Shown here: positions 16,760 through 24,654 of the stretch, in pieces
Position numbering within the stretch: position 1 is the stretch's first letter
Layout of the letters: each line of letters starts with the position of its first letter
From: Roseburia faecis
GTDB lineage: Bacteria; Bacillota; Clostridia; Lachnospirales; Lachnospiraceae
Length of the DNA stretch: 64,000 nt
NCBI RefSeq assembly: GCF_001406815.1
Contig: NZ_CVRR01000005.1
Coordinates: 310,001 to 374,000 of the forward strand
Reading direction: 5' to 3'
Notes under the pieces: generated by a model
Databases searched by the model: none
What the model was told of the DNA's origin: nothing
Seen by the model: only the letters and a program-made list of their open reading frames with translations
Made by a program: the position numbers and the translations under genes

Positions 16760-17860
16760 TTAACTGATCTCTTTCATGATCTCCTTTTGGTGGTCTTTGG
16801 TAAACTCGCTTAATTCGTAAGACCGGATTCTTTGATTTGCAAATACGGGAACTGCAAATCCGTTTTTAACCAGAACAGCCAGCCTGTTAATGACTGTCTT
16901 ATTACTTACCGACAATTCTCTGCTGACCTCAATCGGAGTAAACTCTCCCCGATAGTTTCTAATCAGAAATTGCAACAGTTCTTTTTCTTTCCCCTTCAAG
17001 AACGATAAACTTCCGGCAATGTCTTCCTCTTCGGAAGCAAGCTGTAAATCGCAGACCTTTCCGGAATAGAGTTTTACCATCCGCAGGAAATAATTAATCC
17101 AGATCTCAGGATGTGGCGGGTTTTCTCTTCCAGAATAATACAATGCAGGAAGCCCCATCTGGATAGCTTCGTAATATTCATCAATATCGTATGCAAAATA
17201 CTCCTCCAGAGATCCAATTCCATTAAAACCGTAGCCGTTCAAGTCCATAATATAACCGGATAACAGTCTTGCAGTTCTTCCATTGCCATCTTCAAACGGA
17301 TGAATTGTCACTAATTGGTAATGTACAACAGCTGCTACTATCAGAGGGTGGTCATCCGTTGTATTTACATATTCCACCAATTCATCCAGAAGCTCCGGTA
17401 TGTCGCAATATTCCGGTGGAATATAATCAGGATTTCCCGTCTTGGAATCATACACGGCAAACAGCACCCCGGGAGGCATGGATCCCCTGAGTCCGATTTT
17501 CTCCTTGGAAGCACCCTTTTCCACCAATTTCTGCACATCCAAAATAAGCTTTTGGGAAAATTTTTCTTTCTTGCTTACTTTTTCCTCAAGATAATTCAAA
17601 GCGAGAAAATAATTCCGCACTTCCTGCTCCGGTTTCAGATAATGCTTCCTTTCATCGCGCTCGATTACTTCATCTACCTGTTTTTCCGACAGCGGATTGC
17701 CTTCAATTTTGTTTGAAGCGTAAGAACTTTTTTTCTTCGAATTTTTACGAAGCCTGTTCATAACTGGTTTGGACAACTTCACGGATGATACCTTGTATCT
17801 GTTGTGCTCGATCTCTGTGATATAACTTAAAATCTCATTTGTTAATGTCACCTTCATCAT
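16760..17860 (-). CDS. Fic-domain protein (AMPylase-type)
   Basis: A 366-residue protein with the Fic core HPFEDGNGRTARLLSGY at about residue 192, containing catalytic His and the phosphate-binding GNGR. SSYASNKIEGNPL at about residues 45-57 matches the [ST]xxxE[GN] inhibitory helix in front of the Fic core, so this is a self-inhibited class II Fic. A winged-helix-like segment (TPIEVSRELSVSNKTVINRL) follows at about 308-327. Fic proteins transfer AMP or other nucleotides to target hydroxyls; the target is unknown. It lies in the accessory block that splits the pst operon. Confidence 0.92.
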   Translation of the reverse strand: MMKVTLTNEILSYITEIEHNRYKVSSVKLSKPVMNRLRKNSKKKSSYASNKIEGNPLSEKQVDEVIERDERKHYLKPEQEVRNYFLALNYLEEKVSKKEKFSQKLILDVQKLVEKGASKEKIGLRGSMPPGVLFAVYDSKTGNPDYIPPEYCDIPELLDELVEYVNTTDDHPLIVAAVVHYQLVTIHPFEDGNGRTARLLSGYIMDLNGYGFNGIGSLEEYFAYDIDEYYEAIQMGLPALYYSGRENPPHPEIWINYFLRMVKLYSGKVCDLQLASEEEDIAGSLSFLKGKEKELLQFLIRNYRGEFTPIEVSRELSVSNKTVINRLAVLVKNGFAVPVFANQRIRSYELSEFTKDHQKEIMKEIS

Positions 17861-17977
17861 ATAGAAAAATCCTTCCTTTCAAATATTATTATACCCAAAT
17901 GGAAGACTTTTTTCCATTAAAATTCCACTATTGTTTCACTATTTTTCACTATTTTTACACTATTTTTCATTAACCAC

Positions 17978-18112
17978 ATGTGCATACCCACCCCAGCTTC
18001 CTGCCACCAGAACACGGGTAGCTGGCGGGGCGCGAACCTCGCCATTCTTGAATTGGATTCCGGGGAAAAGATCGCGGTGAAACCATCTGAGATTAAGATT
18101 TTGGAAGAATAG
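17978..18112 (+). pseudogene. Possible gene remnant
   Basis: A 44-codon open frame with no ribosome site. Its last 25 residues (ILELDSGEKIAVKPSEIKI) look like the C-terminus of a normal protein, whereas the start reads as non-coding. The upstream bases 17925-17971 are a low-complexity TTTTTCACTA repeat. Probably a truncated gene end left in the insert. Confidence 0.3.
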
Positions 18113-18146
18113 CATTTGAAGGGAATATGTCAAGGAATTTTGTTTC

Positions 18147-18175
18147 TTGTTTTCCCATTCAATTTTTGGTACAAT
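18147..18175 (+). promoter_or_regulatory. Promoter of type I toxin 1
   Basis: TTGTTT and TACAAT, with the extended TGG just ahead, are 17 bases apart. The predicted transcript starts near 18182 and has a leader of almost 80 bases in which CCCTCT (18226) can pair with AGAGGG (18245), hiding the ribosome site. Confidence 0.6.
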
Positions 18176-18259
18176 AAGTATGTAATCGAACAGAAGTACG
18201 GATGCGATTTTCCGATTGTTGACTGCCCTCTAGTATTACGAAAGAGAGGGTGATGCCCT

Positions 18260-18346
18260 ATGAGTACATCAGAAGTATTAACTTTGCTGCTTGTAGTCTT
18301 CGCGGCACTGTCTTACATAGACAACCATAACAACAAAAAGAAATAG
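18260..18346 (+). CDS. Type I toxin peptide, holin-like
   Basis: A 28-residue peptide: MSTSEVLTLLLVVFAALSY followed by a polar tail IDNHNNKKK. A single membrane helix with a basic tail is the plan of TxpA/BsrG-type 'putative holin-like toxins'. GAGAGGGTGATG lies ahead of the ATG and is predicted to be locked in a leader hairpin. A convergent antisense transcript overlaps its 3' end. A second module of the same design lies at 19.9 kb. Confidence 0.75.
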   Translation: MSTSEVLTLLLVVFAALSYIDNHNNKKK

Positions 18347-18430
18347 CATCCCACCGCCTAAAGTGAAGGATGCTATTTCATAGTATGAATTAACTGAGGG
18401 CAAATCGGAAATTGCTTCCGATCAGCTTCT
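18334..18430 (-). ncRNA. Antisense antitoxin RNA 1
   Basis: Predicted RNA of about 97 nucleotides. It starts a few bases after a near-consensus minus-strand promoter and ends at a 12-bp hairpin (18340-18351 with 18368-18379) followed by a T run. The 3' part is complementary to the last codons of the toxin gene and its downstream region, the layout of RatA/SR4-type antitoxins. Confidence 0.7.
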
Positions 18431-18436
18431 AACTAG

Positions 18437-18465
18437 ATTATAACGGAAGGCGCTTGAGAAATCAA
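18437..18465 (-). promoter_or_regulatory. Promoter of antitoxin RNA 1
   Basis: TTGATT and a perfect TATAAT are separated by 17 bases on the minus strand. The -35 lies inside the hairpin that is shared with module 2. Confidence 0.75.
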
Positions 18466-18473
18466 GTGCCTTT
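18446..18473 (+). terminator. Hairpin ending the toxin 1 transcript
   Basis: AAGGCGCTTGA and TCAAGTGCCTT pair around GAAA. The same hairpin occurs at 20089-20115, where it is followed by a better T run. Confidence 0.55.
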
Positions 18474-18498
18474 CGCTCAATAAGGACTTCCTGATTCC

Positions 18499-18717
18499 TT
18501 ACGCAGAATACAGCTTTCCAATTTCTTCCCACCACTCTTGCGGTATCTCCGGAATTTTCTCTTCATCTTCTGCAAAGGCAAGCGCCTGCAGGATATCCGA
18601 CAATCCAATAAAAAACTTTCCCTTCTTGTCCCCGGCAACCGCAAAGGTATGCTCATCCTTCTGCAAGGAGAATCCGTCCAGGAATGCCTTTTCCAATGCT
18701 TCTTCTTTTCTGTTCAT
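18499..18717 (-). CDS. Small hypothetical protein
   Basis: A 72-residue acidic protein (MNRKEEALEKAFLDG to GKLYSA) with a predicted beta-strand centre (HTFAVAGDKKGKFFIGL) and a helical, Glu-rich C-terminus. It starts nine bases after the frameshifted gene at 18727 and may have been its partner. Not recognised. Confidence 0.5.
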   Translation of the reverse strand: MNRKEEALEKAFLDGFSLQKDEHTFAVAGDKKGKFFIGLSDILQALAFAEDEEKIPEIPQEWWEEIGKLYSA

Positions 18718-18726
18718 ATGCTTTCC

Positions 18727-19352
18727 TTATATTTCCGGCACTAACTTATACGCCAGCTCCTGCAATCCCGGTTTCACAACTTTCTTTTCTGATGCCGTCA
18801 GATTTGGATACCGGTATTCGTTAATGTCTTGTTTCTGAACAATCCTCGTCTTATCTTTCTGAAATACTTTTCCATCTGGTCCAACCTGCCTGTCTTTTCT
18901 GTCTCTTGTTGATAATCTGACTGCGATTGTTACCTTTACGCTATCATCTTTGAAGTAATATTTTTGCTCGTGCTCCACAAAATCCAGCCGAAGATCCATC
19001 CATTTTCCTGTCTTTTCAACACACAGATACAGGATTTCCTTCCCTTCTTTGGAAATAACAGGGAAAAGGCTGAGATCTTTTCTTTCGCGAAGAAATTTAT
19101 GCAGCCAGCTTTCCTTTCTGACACGGACATGCCAGAGCGAAATATATTTTCCTGAAAAATACAAAAGCATCCATGGAATATTGTACAACGTTTCTCCGCA
19201 ATACATATAGGCTTCTGAAGCCAGATATCTCCGCAACATGCATTCAACCTCTTTTTGGGCAGCAGAAGTCCCAGATCCTGGCTCAGAATATATACTGCAG
19301 ACAAAATATTTTCCCGAATACTATTGTATATCTCCCGATTGATTGGCTGCAT
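18727..19352 (-). pseudogene. Frameshifted hypothetical gene
   Basis: Two overlapping minus-strand frames read as one protein. From the ATG at 19352 the N-terminus is MQPINREIYNSIRENILSAV...SQDLGLLLP; at a CCCAAAAAG stretch near 19255 the sense shifts one frame into QKEVECMLRRYLASEAYMY, which continues to KPGLQELAYKLVPEI at 18727. Neither frame alone looks complete. The protein is about 200 residues, basic, with no clear family. A one-base indel in the A tract is the simplest explanation; phase variation is possible but a run of five A is short. Confidence 0.55.
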
Positions 19353-19786
19353 ATGCTCATATATGTCTGCTTTCCGTGGTGTCTGTCTCCCTGTATACGC
19401 CGGACAATAAGAAAACGTACGCTCATTGTAAGAAAACTGCTTTACACTTTTCCTTATATGCTATCTCTCAAATGCAAACGAAGTATCTTTCCCATGAAAA
19501 TAACAGAATAACAAGATTTAGAAATTTTTTTAATTTTTTTCCAAAATTCTTTGACGATTTTTGAAATGGCGCAATATGTATATTGTAAAGACAAACATGT
19601 ACCATACAAGTGGTACATGGATTGAAATTTACACTGCATAATCACCGAGAATGCTTGGAAGCTTACAGAAGTATAACCTTCTTTTCTCCTGCTTTTCCTC
19701 ATTGAATAGAGCATGGAGATTTTACATTACACTTCTGAAATGCCAAAAAGGAAGAATTAGAAAAATATAAAATTCACCAAAATCTT

Positions 19787-19816
19787 TTAACATTCTTATA
19801 AATGGCAACATATGTA
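19787..19816 (+). promoter_or_regulatory. Promoter of type I toxin 2
   Basis: TTAACA and TATGTA are 18 bases apart. A related copy of this block (TTGACG, 18 bases, TATGTA; CCAAAAT ahead) lies at about 19540-19580 without a toxin gene behind it, suggesting a lost third module. The 19353-19540 stretch holds nothing else recognisable. Confidence 0.4.
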
Positions 19817-19900
19817 AAATGAAGCCAAAAGGAAAGAATGGTATTCAATATGCTTTTTGGCATGCTTCTTAATAATTTTAAAAAGAAAGGAGGCGATAAC

Positions 19901-19990
19901 ATGATTACATATTCAACCTTATTTGAGTTTTGTAAATTAATTGTTGCTATTATCAGTTTAATTTTCCAGATCTTTAACCATAAAAAATAA
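19901..19990 (+). CDS. Type I toxin peptide 2
   Basis: A 29-residue hydrophobic peptide, MITYSTLFEFCKLIVAIISL then IFQIFNHKK, with a strong AAAGGAGGCGATAAC ribosome site. One membrane helix and a basic tail match small type I toxins. Its 3' region resembles that of module 1 (AAATCRGAAAT.. and the AAGGCGCTTGA hairpin), showing that the two modules are paralogous even though the peptides differ. Confidence 0.65.
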   Translation: MITYSTLFEFCKLIVAIISLIFQIFNHKK

Positions 19991-20072
19991 CCCAATAGAG
20001 TGATACTATTTTACTTTATTAAATAATAAAATTAATAGAGAACAAATCAGAAATCACTTTCCATCAGTTTCT
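19982..20072 (-). ncRNA. Antisense antitoxin RNA 2 (predicted)
   Basis: By analogy with module 1: a minus-strand TTGATT at 20102-20107, 17 bases, and a weak -10 TCTAAA at 20079-20084. The RNA would run to a small AATAG/CTATT hairpin followed by TTTTTT that overlaps the toxin 2 stop codon. Confidence 0.45.
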
Positions 20073-20088
20073 AAGTAATTTAGAATGA

Positions 20089-20122
20089 AAGGCGCTTGAG
20101 AAATCAAGTGCCTTTCGTTTTA
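20089..20122 (+). terminator. Terminator of toxin 2 transcript
   Basis: AAAGGCGCTTGA and TCAAGTGCCTTT pair around GAAA and are followed by CGTTTTATT. Shared with module 1. Confidence 0.65.
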
Positions 20123-20230
20123 TTGTGGGATAATCAGTTTTCTAAGAAACCCGTAAAACAGCCATTGACTGATTTCACAGAGAAATTTATAATCCAAGAA
20201 AAAAGCAATTACAAAAAGGAGAATGTGCAT

Positions 20231-20695
20231 ATGACATATACGGTTGGACAAATGGCAAAAATGCTTGGGCTTGCGGGTTCCACGCTGCGATATTACGATA
20301 AAGAAGGCCTTCTTCCCTTTGTGGAACGTTCTTCCGGCGGTATCCGGATGTTTCGGGAGAAAGACTACGAATGGCTGCAGATCATCGAATGTCTGAAAAA
20401 AGCAGGAATGTCAATCAAAGATATCAAAAAATACATTGTCCTTCTGCAACAGGGAGATTCCACAATTCAGGAACGTTTAGAGTTATTCCAGCACCAGCGC
20501 ACCGTCCTGCTGGAGCAGATGGCTTCCCTGCAGCAGACACTTAATACCCTGGATTATAAATGCTGGTATTACGAAACCGCATTAAAAGCCGGCACCACCG
20601 ATGTACTGCAAAACATGCCTATAGAAGATATTCCGGAACAATTTCAGGAGGTGCGGCAGAACCTGACGCATGTTCCCATGCCTACCAGCGCATAG
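20231..20695 (+). CDS. MerR-family transcriptional regulator
   Basis: A 154-residue regulator. The N-terminal winged helix is typical: YTVGQMAKMLGLAGSTLRYY, then DKEGLLPFVERSSGG and IRMF. A dimerisation coiled coil follows at about 75-120. No Cys pair for metal sensing is visible at the usual places. The ATG at 20231 has AAGGAG ahead; earlier in-frame codons run back into the toxin 2 terminator. No target gene is evident next to it; both neighbours face away or converge. Confidence 0.9.
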   Translation: MTYTVGQMAKMLGLAGSTLRYYDKEGLLPFVERSSGGIRMFREKDYEWLQIIECLKKAGMSIKDIKKYIVLLQQGDSTIQERLELFQHQRTVLLEQMASLQQTLNTLDYKCWYYETALKAGTTDVLQNMPIEDIPEQFQEVRQNLTHVPMPTSA

Positions 20696-20712
20696 CTTTT
20701 CAAAAATACGCA

Positions 20713-20752
20713 AAAATCCTTCGGAAGCGACCTTCCAAAGGATTTCTTTATA
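20713..20752. terminator. Bidirectional terminator between merR and pstA
   Basis: AAATCCTTCGGAAG and CTTCCAAAGGATTT form a long imperfect stem with T-rich flanks on both strands, between convergent genes. Confidence 0.75.
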
Positions 20753-20757
20753 TATAT

Positions 20758-21636
20758 TTATCTGCGGTTGACATCAAATTTCTTTGCCAGTGCTTTGGTA
20801 AGCAGGTTAATGCCAAGAACAATCATCAGCAGAACCACTGCAATACCGAATGCCACTCCGAATTCACCCTTGGTCGCGCTCAGGTAAAGCTGAATGGTAA
20901 GTGTTCCTGCCGGCATTTTCGCCTTTGTAAACAGATCGGCAAAGCTCTTCGGGAGGAGACCCGAGCTTCCCGCCGTAAACAACAGGGCTGCTGACTCACC
21001 GACAATTCGTCCGATGGCAAGAATAACACCGGTGATGATTCCCGGCATCGCTGACGGCAGTAAAATAGTCCTTATCATATGCCACTTTCCTGCTCCCAGA
21101 CCGATGGCACCGCTGCGGTAACTGTCCGGAACGGTTTTTAATGCTTCCTGTGTATTTCGCGTGATCAATGGAAGTACCATCAGCGTCAAGGTAAAGGAAC
21201 CCGTCAGGATCGAATACTTCAAATGAAGTGTCTGTCCGAAAAACATCATACCAAACAGACCAAAAATAATGGACGGAATACCTGCCAGCGTCTCGGTTGC
21301 GAACTCAATCATGCTGACCAGTTTTCCCGGTTTTGCGTATTCATTCAAATAAACCGCTGCACCAACACCGATGGGGGTAGCAATCAGCATGGTTACAATT
21401 ATGATATAAAGCGTATTTACAATATTTCCAGCAATACCGGTTGTTCCTTTTAACACCGAAGTGACACTGGTAAGGAATTCCCAGTTGACGCTCCGGATAC
21501 CTTTGACAAATACATACACTATGATTCCGAGAAGCAGCGCAACGGAAAGAATTGCACACACATAGATGGCAACATAAGTAAAGAAATCCGCCGGATGTCT
21601 GGTTTTCGTACGAATACTTGTATTACTTCCTGTCAT
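20758..21636 (-). CDS. pstA: Phosphate ABC transporter permease PstA
   Basis: A 292-residue inner-membrane permease with six predicted segments. It carries the MetI-type loop near EALKTVPDSYRSGAIGLGAGKW and ends KALAKKFDVNRR. The N-terminal TGSNTSIRTKTRHPADF tail is cytoplasmic. It overlaps pstC by 14 bases. A terminator directly behind it means pstB, 6 kb away, cannot depend on read-through. Confidence 0.96.
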   Translation of the reverse strand: MTGSNTSIRTKTRHPADFFTYVAIYVCAILSVALLLGIIVYVFVKGIRSVNWEFLTSVTSVLKGTTGIAGNIVNTLYIIIVTMLIATPIGVGAAVYLNEYAKPGKLVSMIEFATETLAGIPSIIFGLFGMMFFGQTLHLKYSILTGSFTLTLMVLPLITRNTQEALKTVPDSYRSGAIGLGAGKWHMIRTILLPSAMPGIITGVILAIGRIVGESAALLFTAGSSGLLPKSFADLFTKAKMPAGTLTIQLYLSATKGEFGVAFGIAVVLLMIVLGINLLTKALAKKFDVNRR

Positions 21637-22543
21637 TTTTCAACGGCTCCTTTCTTCTCGCCTGCGCAAGCACCAGATTGATGATCATAATAAAGATAAA
21701 CAGTACCAGACCTACGGTAAAGAGTACTTCCCGGTGAAGCCCTTCCGCATAACTCATCTCGCTGACAATCTGTGTGGTCAGGAAACGTACCGAGTTGAAT
21801 GGAAGCGGCAGATTTACCGAACCTCCGGCAACCAGATTGATTGCCATGGCTTCTCCGAGCGCGCGGCCGATACCAAGAACCACACCTGTCATAATACCGG
21901 ATCTTGCTGCCGGAATCATAACTTTAAATATCGTCTGGATATGTGTTGCTCCGAGGGCAAGCGAAGCAGATTTTAAATGTCCGGGTACTGCTCGGATGGA
22001 GGAAACACTGATATTGATTACCGTAGGCAAAATCATGATTGCCAGTACAATAATCGCAGAAAGCAGATTGGAACCACCGGTAAACTGATGGGTTGTACTT
22101 CCCGCAAACACCCGTTTTTCCAGGCGGTACATCAATGGATTTAAAACCATAAGTCCAAGCAATCCATATATTACAGACGGAATTGCTGCCAGCAGCTCTA
22201 CCGCCGGCTGTACAATCGCTGCCAGCTTTTTATTGGAAACCTCTGTGATAAATACTGCTGTCAGAATTCCAATCGGTACACCGATCAGAATTGCCACTGC
22301 AGTACCTGCAATAGAAGTCAGAATAATATATAAAATACCATAAGATGGTGTTGCTGCTGTCGGCTGCCATACAGTTCCAAATAACAGGTCTATCACCCCG
22401 ACCTTTGCCAGTGCCGGGGTGCCCTTTGCAAACATATAAACCGTTATGGAAAGAACTGCTACGATGGCAACGGCTGCGCATATAAGAAATATTACTTTTG
22501 CAATCGTCTCCACGATGTGCTTTGTTGCTTTGCCGCCTGTCAT
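21623..22543 (-). CDS. pstC: Phosphate ABC transporter permease PstC
   Basis: A 306-residue membrane permease paired with PstA. Typical PstC stretches are YGILYIILTSIAGTAVAILI, IPSVIYGLLGLMVL and the loop SSIRAVPGHLKSASLALGAT. It starts 43 bases after pstS and overlaps pstA. Confidence 0.96.
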   Translation of the reverse strand: MTGGKATKHIVETIAKVIFLICAAVAIVAVLSITVYMFAKGTPALAKVGVIDLLFGTVWQPTAATPSYGILYIILTSIAGTAVAILIGVPIGILTAVFITEVSNKKLAAIVQPAVELLAAIPSVIYGLLGLMVLNPLMYRLEKRVFAGSTTHQFTGGSNLLSAIIVLAIMILPTVINISVSSIRAVPGHLKSASLALGATHIQTIFKVMIPAARSGIMTGVVLGIGRALGEAMAINLVAGGSVNLPLPFNSVRFLTTQIVSEMSYAEGLHREVLFTVGLVLFIFIMIINLVLAQARRKEPLKNDRK

Positions 22544-22586
22544 ATCTTTATCCTCGTTTGCCTGTTTACGTGTTTCTTAATTTACA

Positions 22587-23498
22587 TTATTTGCTGTTTG
22601 GGATGATCAGTCCTACAGACTTGATAACATTCTGTCCGTCTGCAGAGTTGATAAAGTCGAAATATGCCTGTACCTGCTTACTCTGCTCAGAAATCTCACC
22701 CTTGGTAGCCATTACGAACGGTCTCTGTAATACATAGTCTCCTGCAAGAATATTGTCTTCTGTCGGCTCTACAGAGTTGATCTTTAATCCATTTACGGTG
22801 TCATCCAGCACATCCAGGGATACATATCCAACTGCTCCCGGAGTTGCTGCAACCTTTGCCAAAACAGCACCTGTAGAATCAAGTTCCTGCGCATATTTGC
22901 AGGAATCCTTTACATCCATCAGTTCCTCAAACGCATCTCTTGTACCAGATCCCGCCTCACGGCCGATGACTACGATCTGCTCATCCGGTCCGCCGAGATC
23001 TTTCCAGTTTGTAATCTCTCCGGTATATACTTTTGCAAGATCTTCAGACTTAATATCTGTGACTGTGTTTGCTGTATCTGTAATAACTGCGATACCGTCA
23101 ATTGCCACAATATTCTCTACGACACCCTGGCTTTTCTCATCGTCAGAAAGGGCACGGGAAGCATCTCCGATATCAACGCTTCCTGCCTCCAGAGATTCAA
23201 TTCCTGCACTGGATCCTGTAAACTCTGCGGTTGCGGAAACATTCGGATATTTCTCCATGAATGCTTCGTTCATGGCATTTGCAAGCTTCTCCATGGAAGT
23301 ACTTCCTGCCAATGTAACGGTTCCGCTCAGATCCGATCCATCTGTTGTATCTGCATTTGCAGTTGTATCAGATGCCGTTGTATCTGTATTTGCATCAGCG
23401 TTTGCATCACTGCTGTCAGAACCACATCCCATCACACCTGCAGCGACCATTGTTGTTGCTGTCAGTAAAGCCATCATTTTTACAAGTTTGTTTTTCAT
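22587..23498 (-). CDS. pstS: Phosphate-binding lipoprotein PstS
   Basis: A 303-residue lipoprotein. The signal peptide ends VAAGVMGCG, giving lipidation at the Cys near residue 25, followed by an Asp/Thr/Ala-rich linker to about residue 58. Phosphate-binding motifs are LAGSTSMEKLANAMNE, EFTGSSAGIESLEAGSVDIG and VVIGREAGSGTRDAFEELM. It is the first gene of pstSCA and has a PhoP-box promoter. Confidence 0.96.
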   Translation of the reverse strand: MKNKLVKMMALLTATTMVAAGVMGCGSDSSDANADANTDTTASDTTANADTTDGSDLSGTVTLAGSTSMEKLANAMNEAFMEKYPNVSATAEFTGSSAGIESLEAGSVDIGDASRALSDDEKSQGVVENIVAIDGIAVITDTANTVTDIKSEDLAKVYTGEITNWKDLGGPDEQIVVIGREAGSGTRDAFEELMDVKDSCKYAQELDSTGAVLAKVAATPGAVGYVSLDVLDDTVNGLKINSVEPTEDNILAGDYVLQRPFVMATKGEISEQSKQVQAYFDFINSADGQNVIKSVGLIIPNSK

Positions 23499-23542
23499 GA
23501 TTTTCTCCTCTTTCTTTCATGTTGTTCCTCATTACAGTTGTT

Positions 23543-23597
23543 ATCTTATCGGGTCTGTGTAAAATGCATAACCAGACTAATGTAAATTCAATGTAAA
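23543..23597 (-). promoter_or_regulatory. PhoP-box promoter of pstSCA
   Basis: TTTACA hexamers (plus-strand TGTAAA) start at 23558, 23581 and 23592, spacings 23 and 11; a fourth lies at 23611. A TAAGAT -10 at 23543-23548 is nine bases from the first hexamer, exactly as at pstB. Confidence 0.8.
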
Positions 23598-23636
23598 AAA
23601 TATGTTGTCCTGTAAAACGACAAAACTTACGAATGT

Positions 23637-23668
23637 TTTAAGTTTATTTAAGGTTCCCGTCTTATCTT
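23637..23668 (+). promoter_or_regulatory. Direct-repeat promoter ahead of kinase relic
   Basis: TTTAAG at 23637 and 23647 are followed by GTTCCC and a TATCTT -10. The same TTTAA(A)G repeat plus GTTCCC occurs at 24594, which suggests one OmpR-family regulator once served both. Confidence 0.45.
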
Positions 23669-23670
23669 CT

Positions 23671-23781
23671 ATGTATAAAGATGTTACCGTAGTCTACGCC
23701 ATTGTAACCGCACACAAAGGGAAAATTTCTGCCAAAAGTGAAGATGGAAATTCCCTGACTTTTTCCATTCTTCTCAATTAA
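23671..23781 (+). pseudogene. Histidine kinase C-terminal relic
   Basis: A 36-codon frame, MYKDVTVVYAIVTAHKGKI then SAKSEDGNSLTFSILLN and stop. The second half is what the last strands of a HATPase domain look like (AIV.AHKGKI.AKSEDG..L.F.I.L). The GLGL motif and all earlier domains are missing. An internal deletion appears to have joined a promoter region to the last 30 codons of a kinase gene. Confidence 0.6.
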
Positions 23782-23798
23782 ACATCCCATGTTTCCAC

Positions 23799-23849
23799 AA
23801 AAAAGAGAAGAAGATTCTTACATAGCATGCAGAATCTTCTTCTCTTTTT
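23799..23849. terminator. Bidirectional terminator
   Basis: A perfect 14-bp stem (GAGAAGAAGATTCT with AGAATCTTCTTCTC) has an A run before it and a T run after it, between the kinase relic and the converging zinc-ribbon gene. Confidence 0.9.
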
Positions 23850-23866
23850 CATTGGATCTTTATAAG

Positions 23867-24445
23867 TTATTTCAAAAATCCGAAATTGCTGACTATAGCA
23901 GCTTCCTTTGCCTTTCCATTGCAGACGTTAACAAAACTGATGATACGGACAACCAGTAAAATGATAAAACATATGGCTGCTGCAATCGGAACGACAACGG
24001 TCCAGCAGAACACTACGGTAATCAGTCCCAGCAGAACTTCAGACACAAGGATCCTGATTCCCTCACGCACATGAAATCCGACATAAGGAGAATCCTTTGC
24101 CACAAGAAGTGCCACGATGGTTCCCAAAATTCCCAGAAGATATGGAAGCATTGCAAACAGTTTGTGATCTGCAATATCCTTTCCGTCAAATTCTGCGGAA
24201 TGATCCTTTGGATCTACATAAGGCTGCCCGTACGGCATCCCATTGTTCATCTGTGGATTGCCATAATACGCTCCGTTGTTTCCCTGTGGATTTCCGTAGC
24301 CGTATGGCGTCCCCTGCGGATTTCCCTGCTGTGGTCCTCCCTGCGAATTCTGATTTTCCTGTGTTCCTGTATGTAAGCTGGCTCCACATCTGGTGCAGAA
24401 CGCACTGTCATCCGGCATTTCACTGCCGCACTTCGGACATATCAT
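23867..24445 (-). CDS. Zinc-ribbon membrane protein, DUF4870-like
   Basis: A 192-residue protein. Residues 1-22 are a zinc ribbon (MICPKCGSEMPDDSAFCTRC), followed by a Gln/Gly/Pro/Asn/Tyr-rich linker to about residue 80, then a membrane domain of three segments: KLFAMLPYLLGILGTIVALL, VREGIRILVSEVLLGLITVV and a final IIS.VN.CNGKAKEA motif typical of DUF4870. The ATG at 24445 follows GAGGAGGAATTT; the longer frame starting at 24565 has no such site. Function is unknown. Confidence 0.85.
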   Translation of the reverse strand: MICPKCGSEMPDDSAFCTRCGASLHTGTQENQNSQGGPQQGNPQGTPYGYGNPQGNNGAYYGNPQMNNGMPYGQPYVDPKDHSAEFDGKDIADHKLFAMLPYLLGILGTIVALLVAKDSPYVGFHVREGIRILVSEVLLGLITVVFCWTVVVPIAAAICFIILLVVRIISFVNVCNGKAKEAAIVSNFGFLK

Positions 24446-24593
24446 ATAAAATTCCTCCTCTTCGTTTGAAATAAACTCTGCGAACATCTCCGCGCTTTTT
24501 ATTTTATATAAGTTTATGTTGCAAGTCAATTTAGATTCTCTTAAGTTTTCCTTTTCTTTCTTCATAAATTGTTTTCAGAATACCTGTGTGCCT

Positions 24594-24626
24594 TTTAAAG
24601 TTCATTTAAAGTTCCCCCGCTATACT
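24594..24626 (+). promoter_or_regulatory. Direct-repeat promoter ahead of VTC relic
   Basis: TTTAAAGTTC repeats at 24594 and 24605 (11-bp spacing) are followed nine bases later by TATACT. This is the geometry of an OmpR-family activated promoter, matching the one at 23637. Confidence 0.5.
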
Positions 24627-24654
24627 GATCCTATCAAAATAAAGGAGAACCATC

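Noticed and set aside
19594-19615. ATGTACCA/TGGTACAT palindrome as an operator or small gene
   Set aside because: It has no adjacent gene or T run; the 14-codon frame inside lacks a ribosome site.
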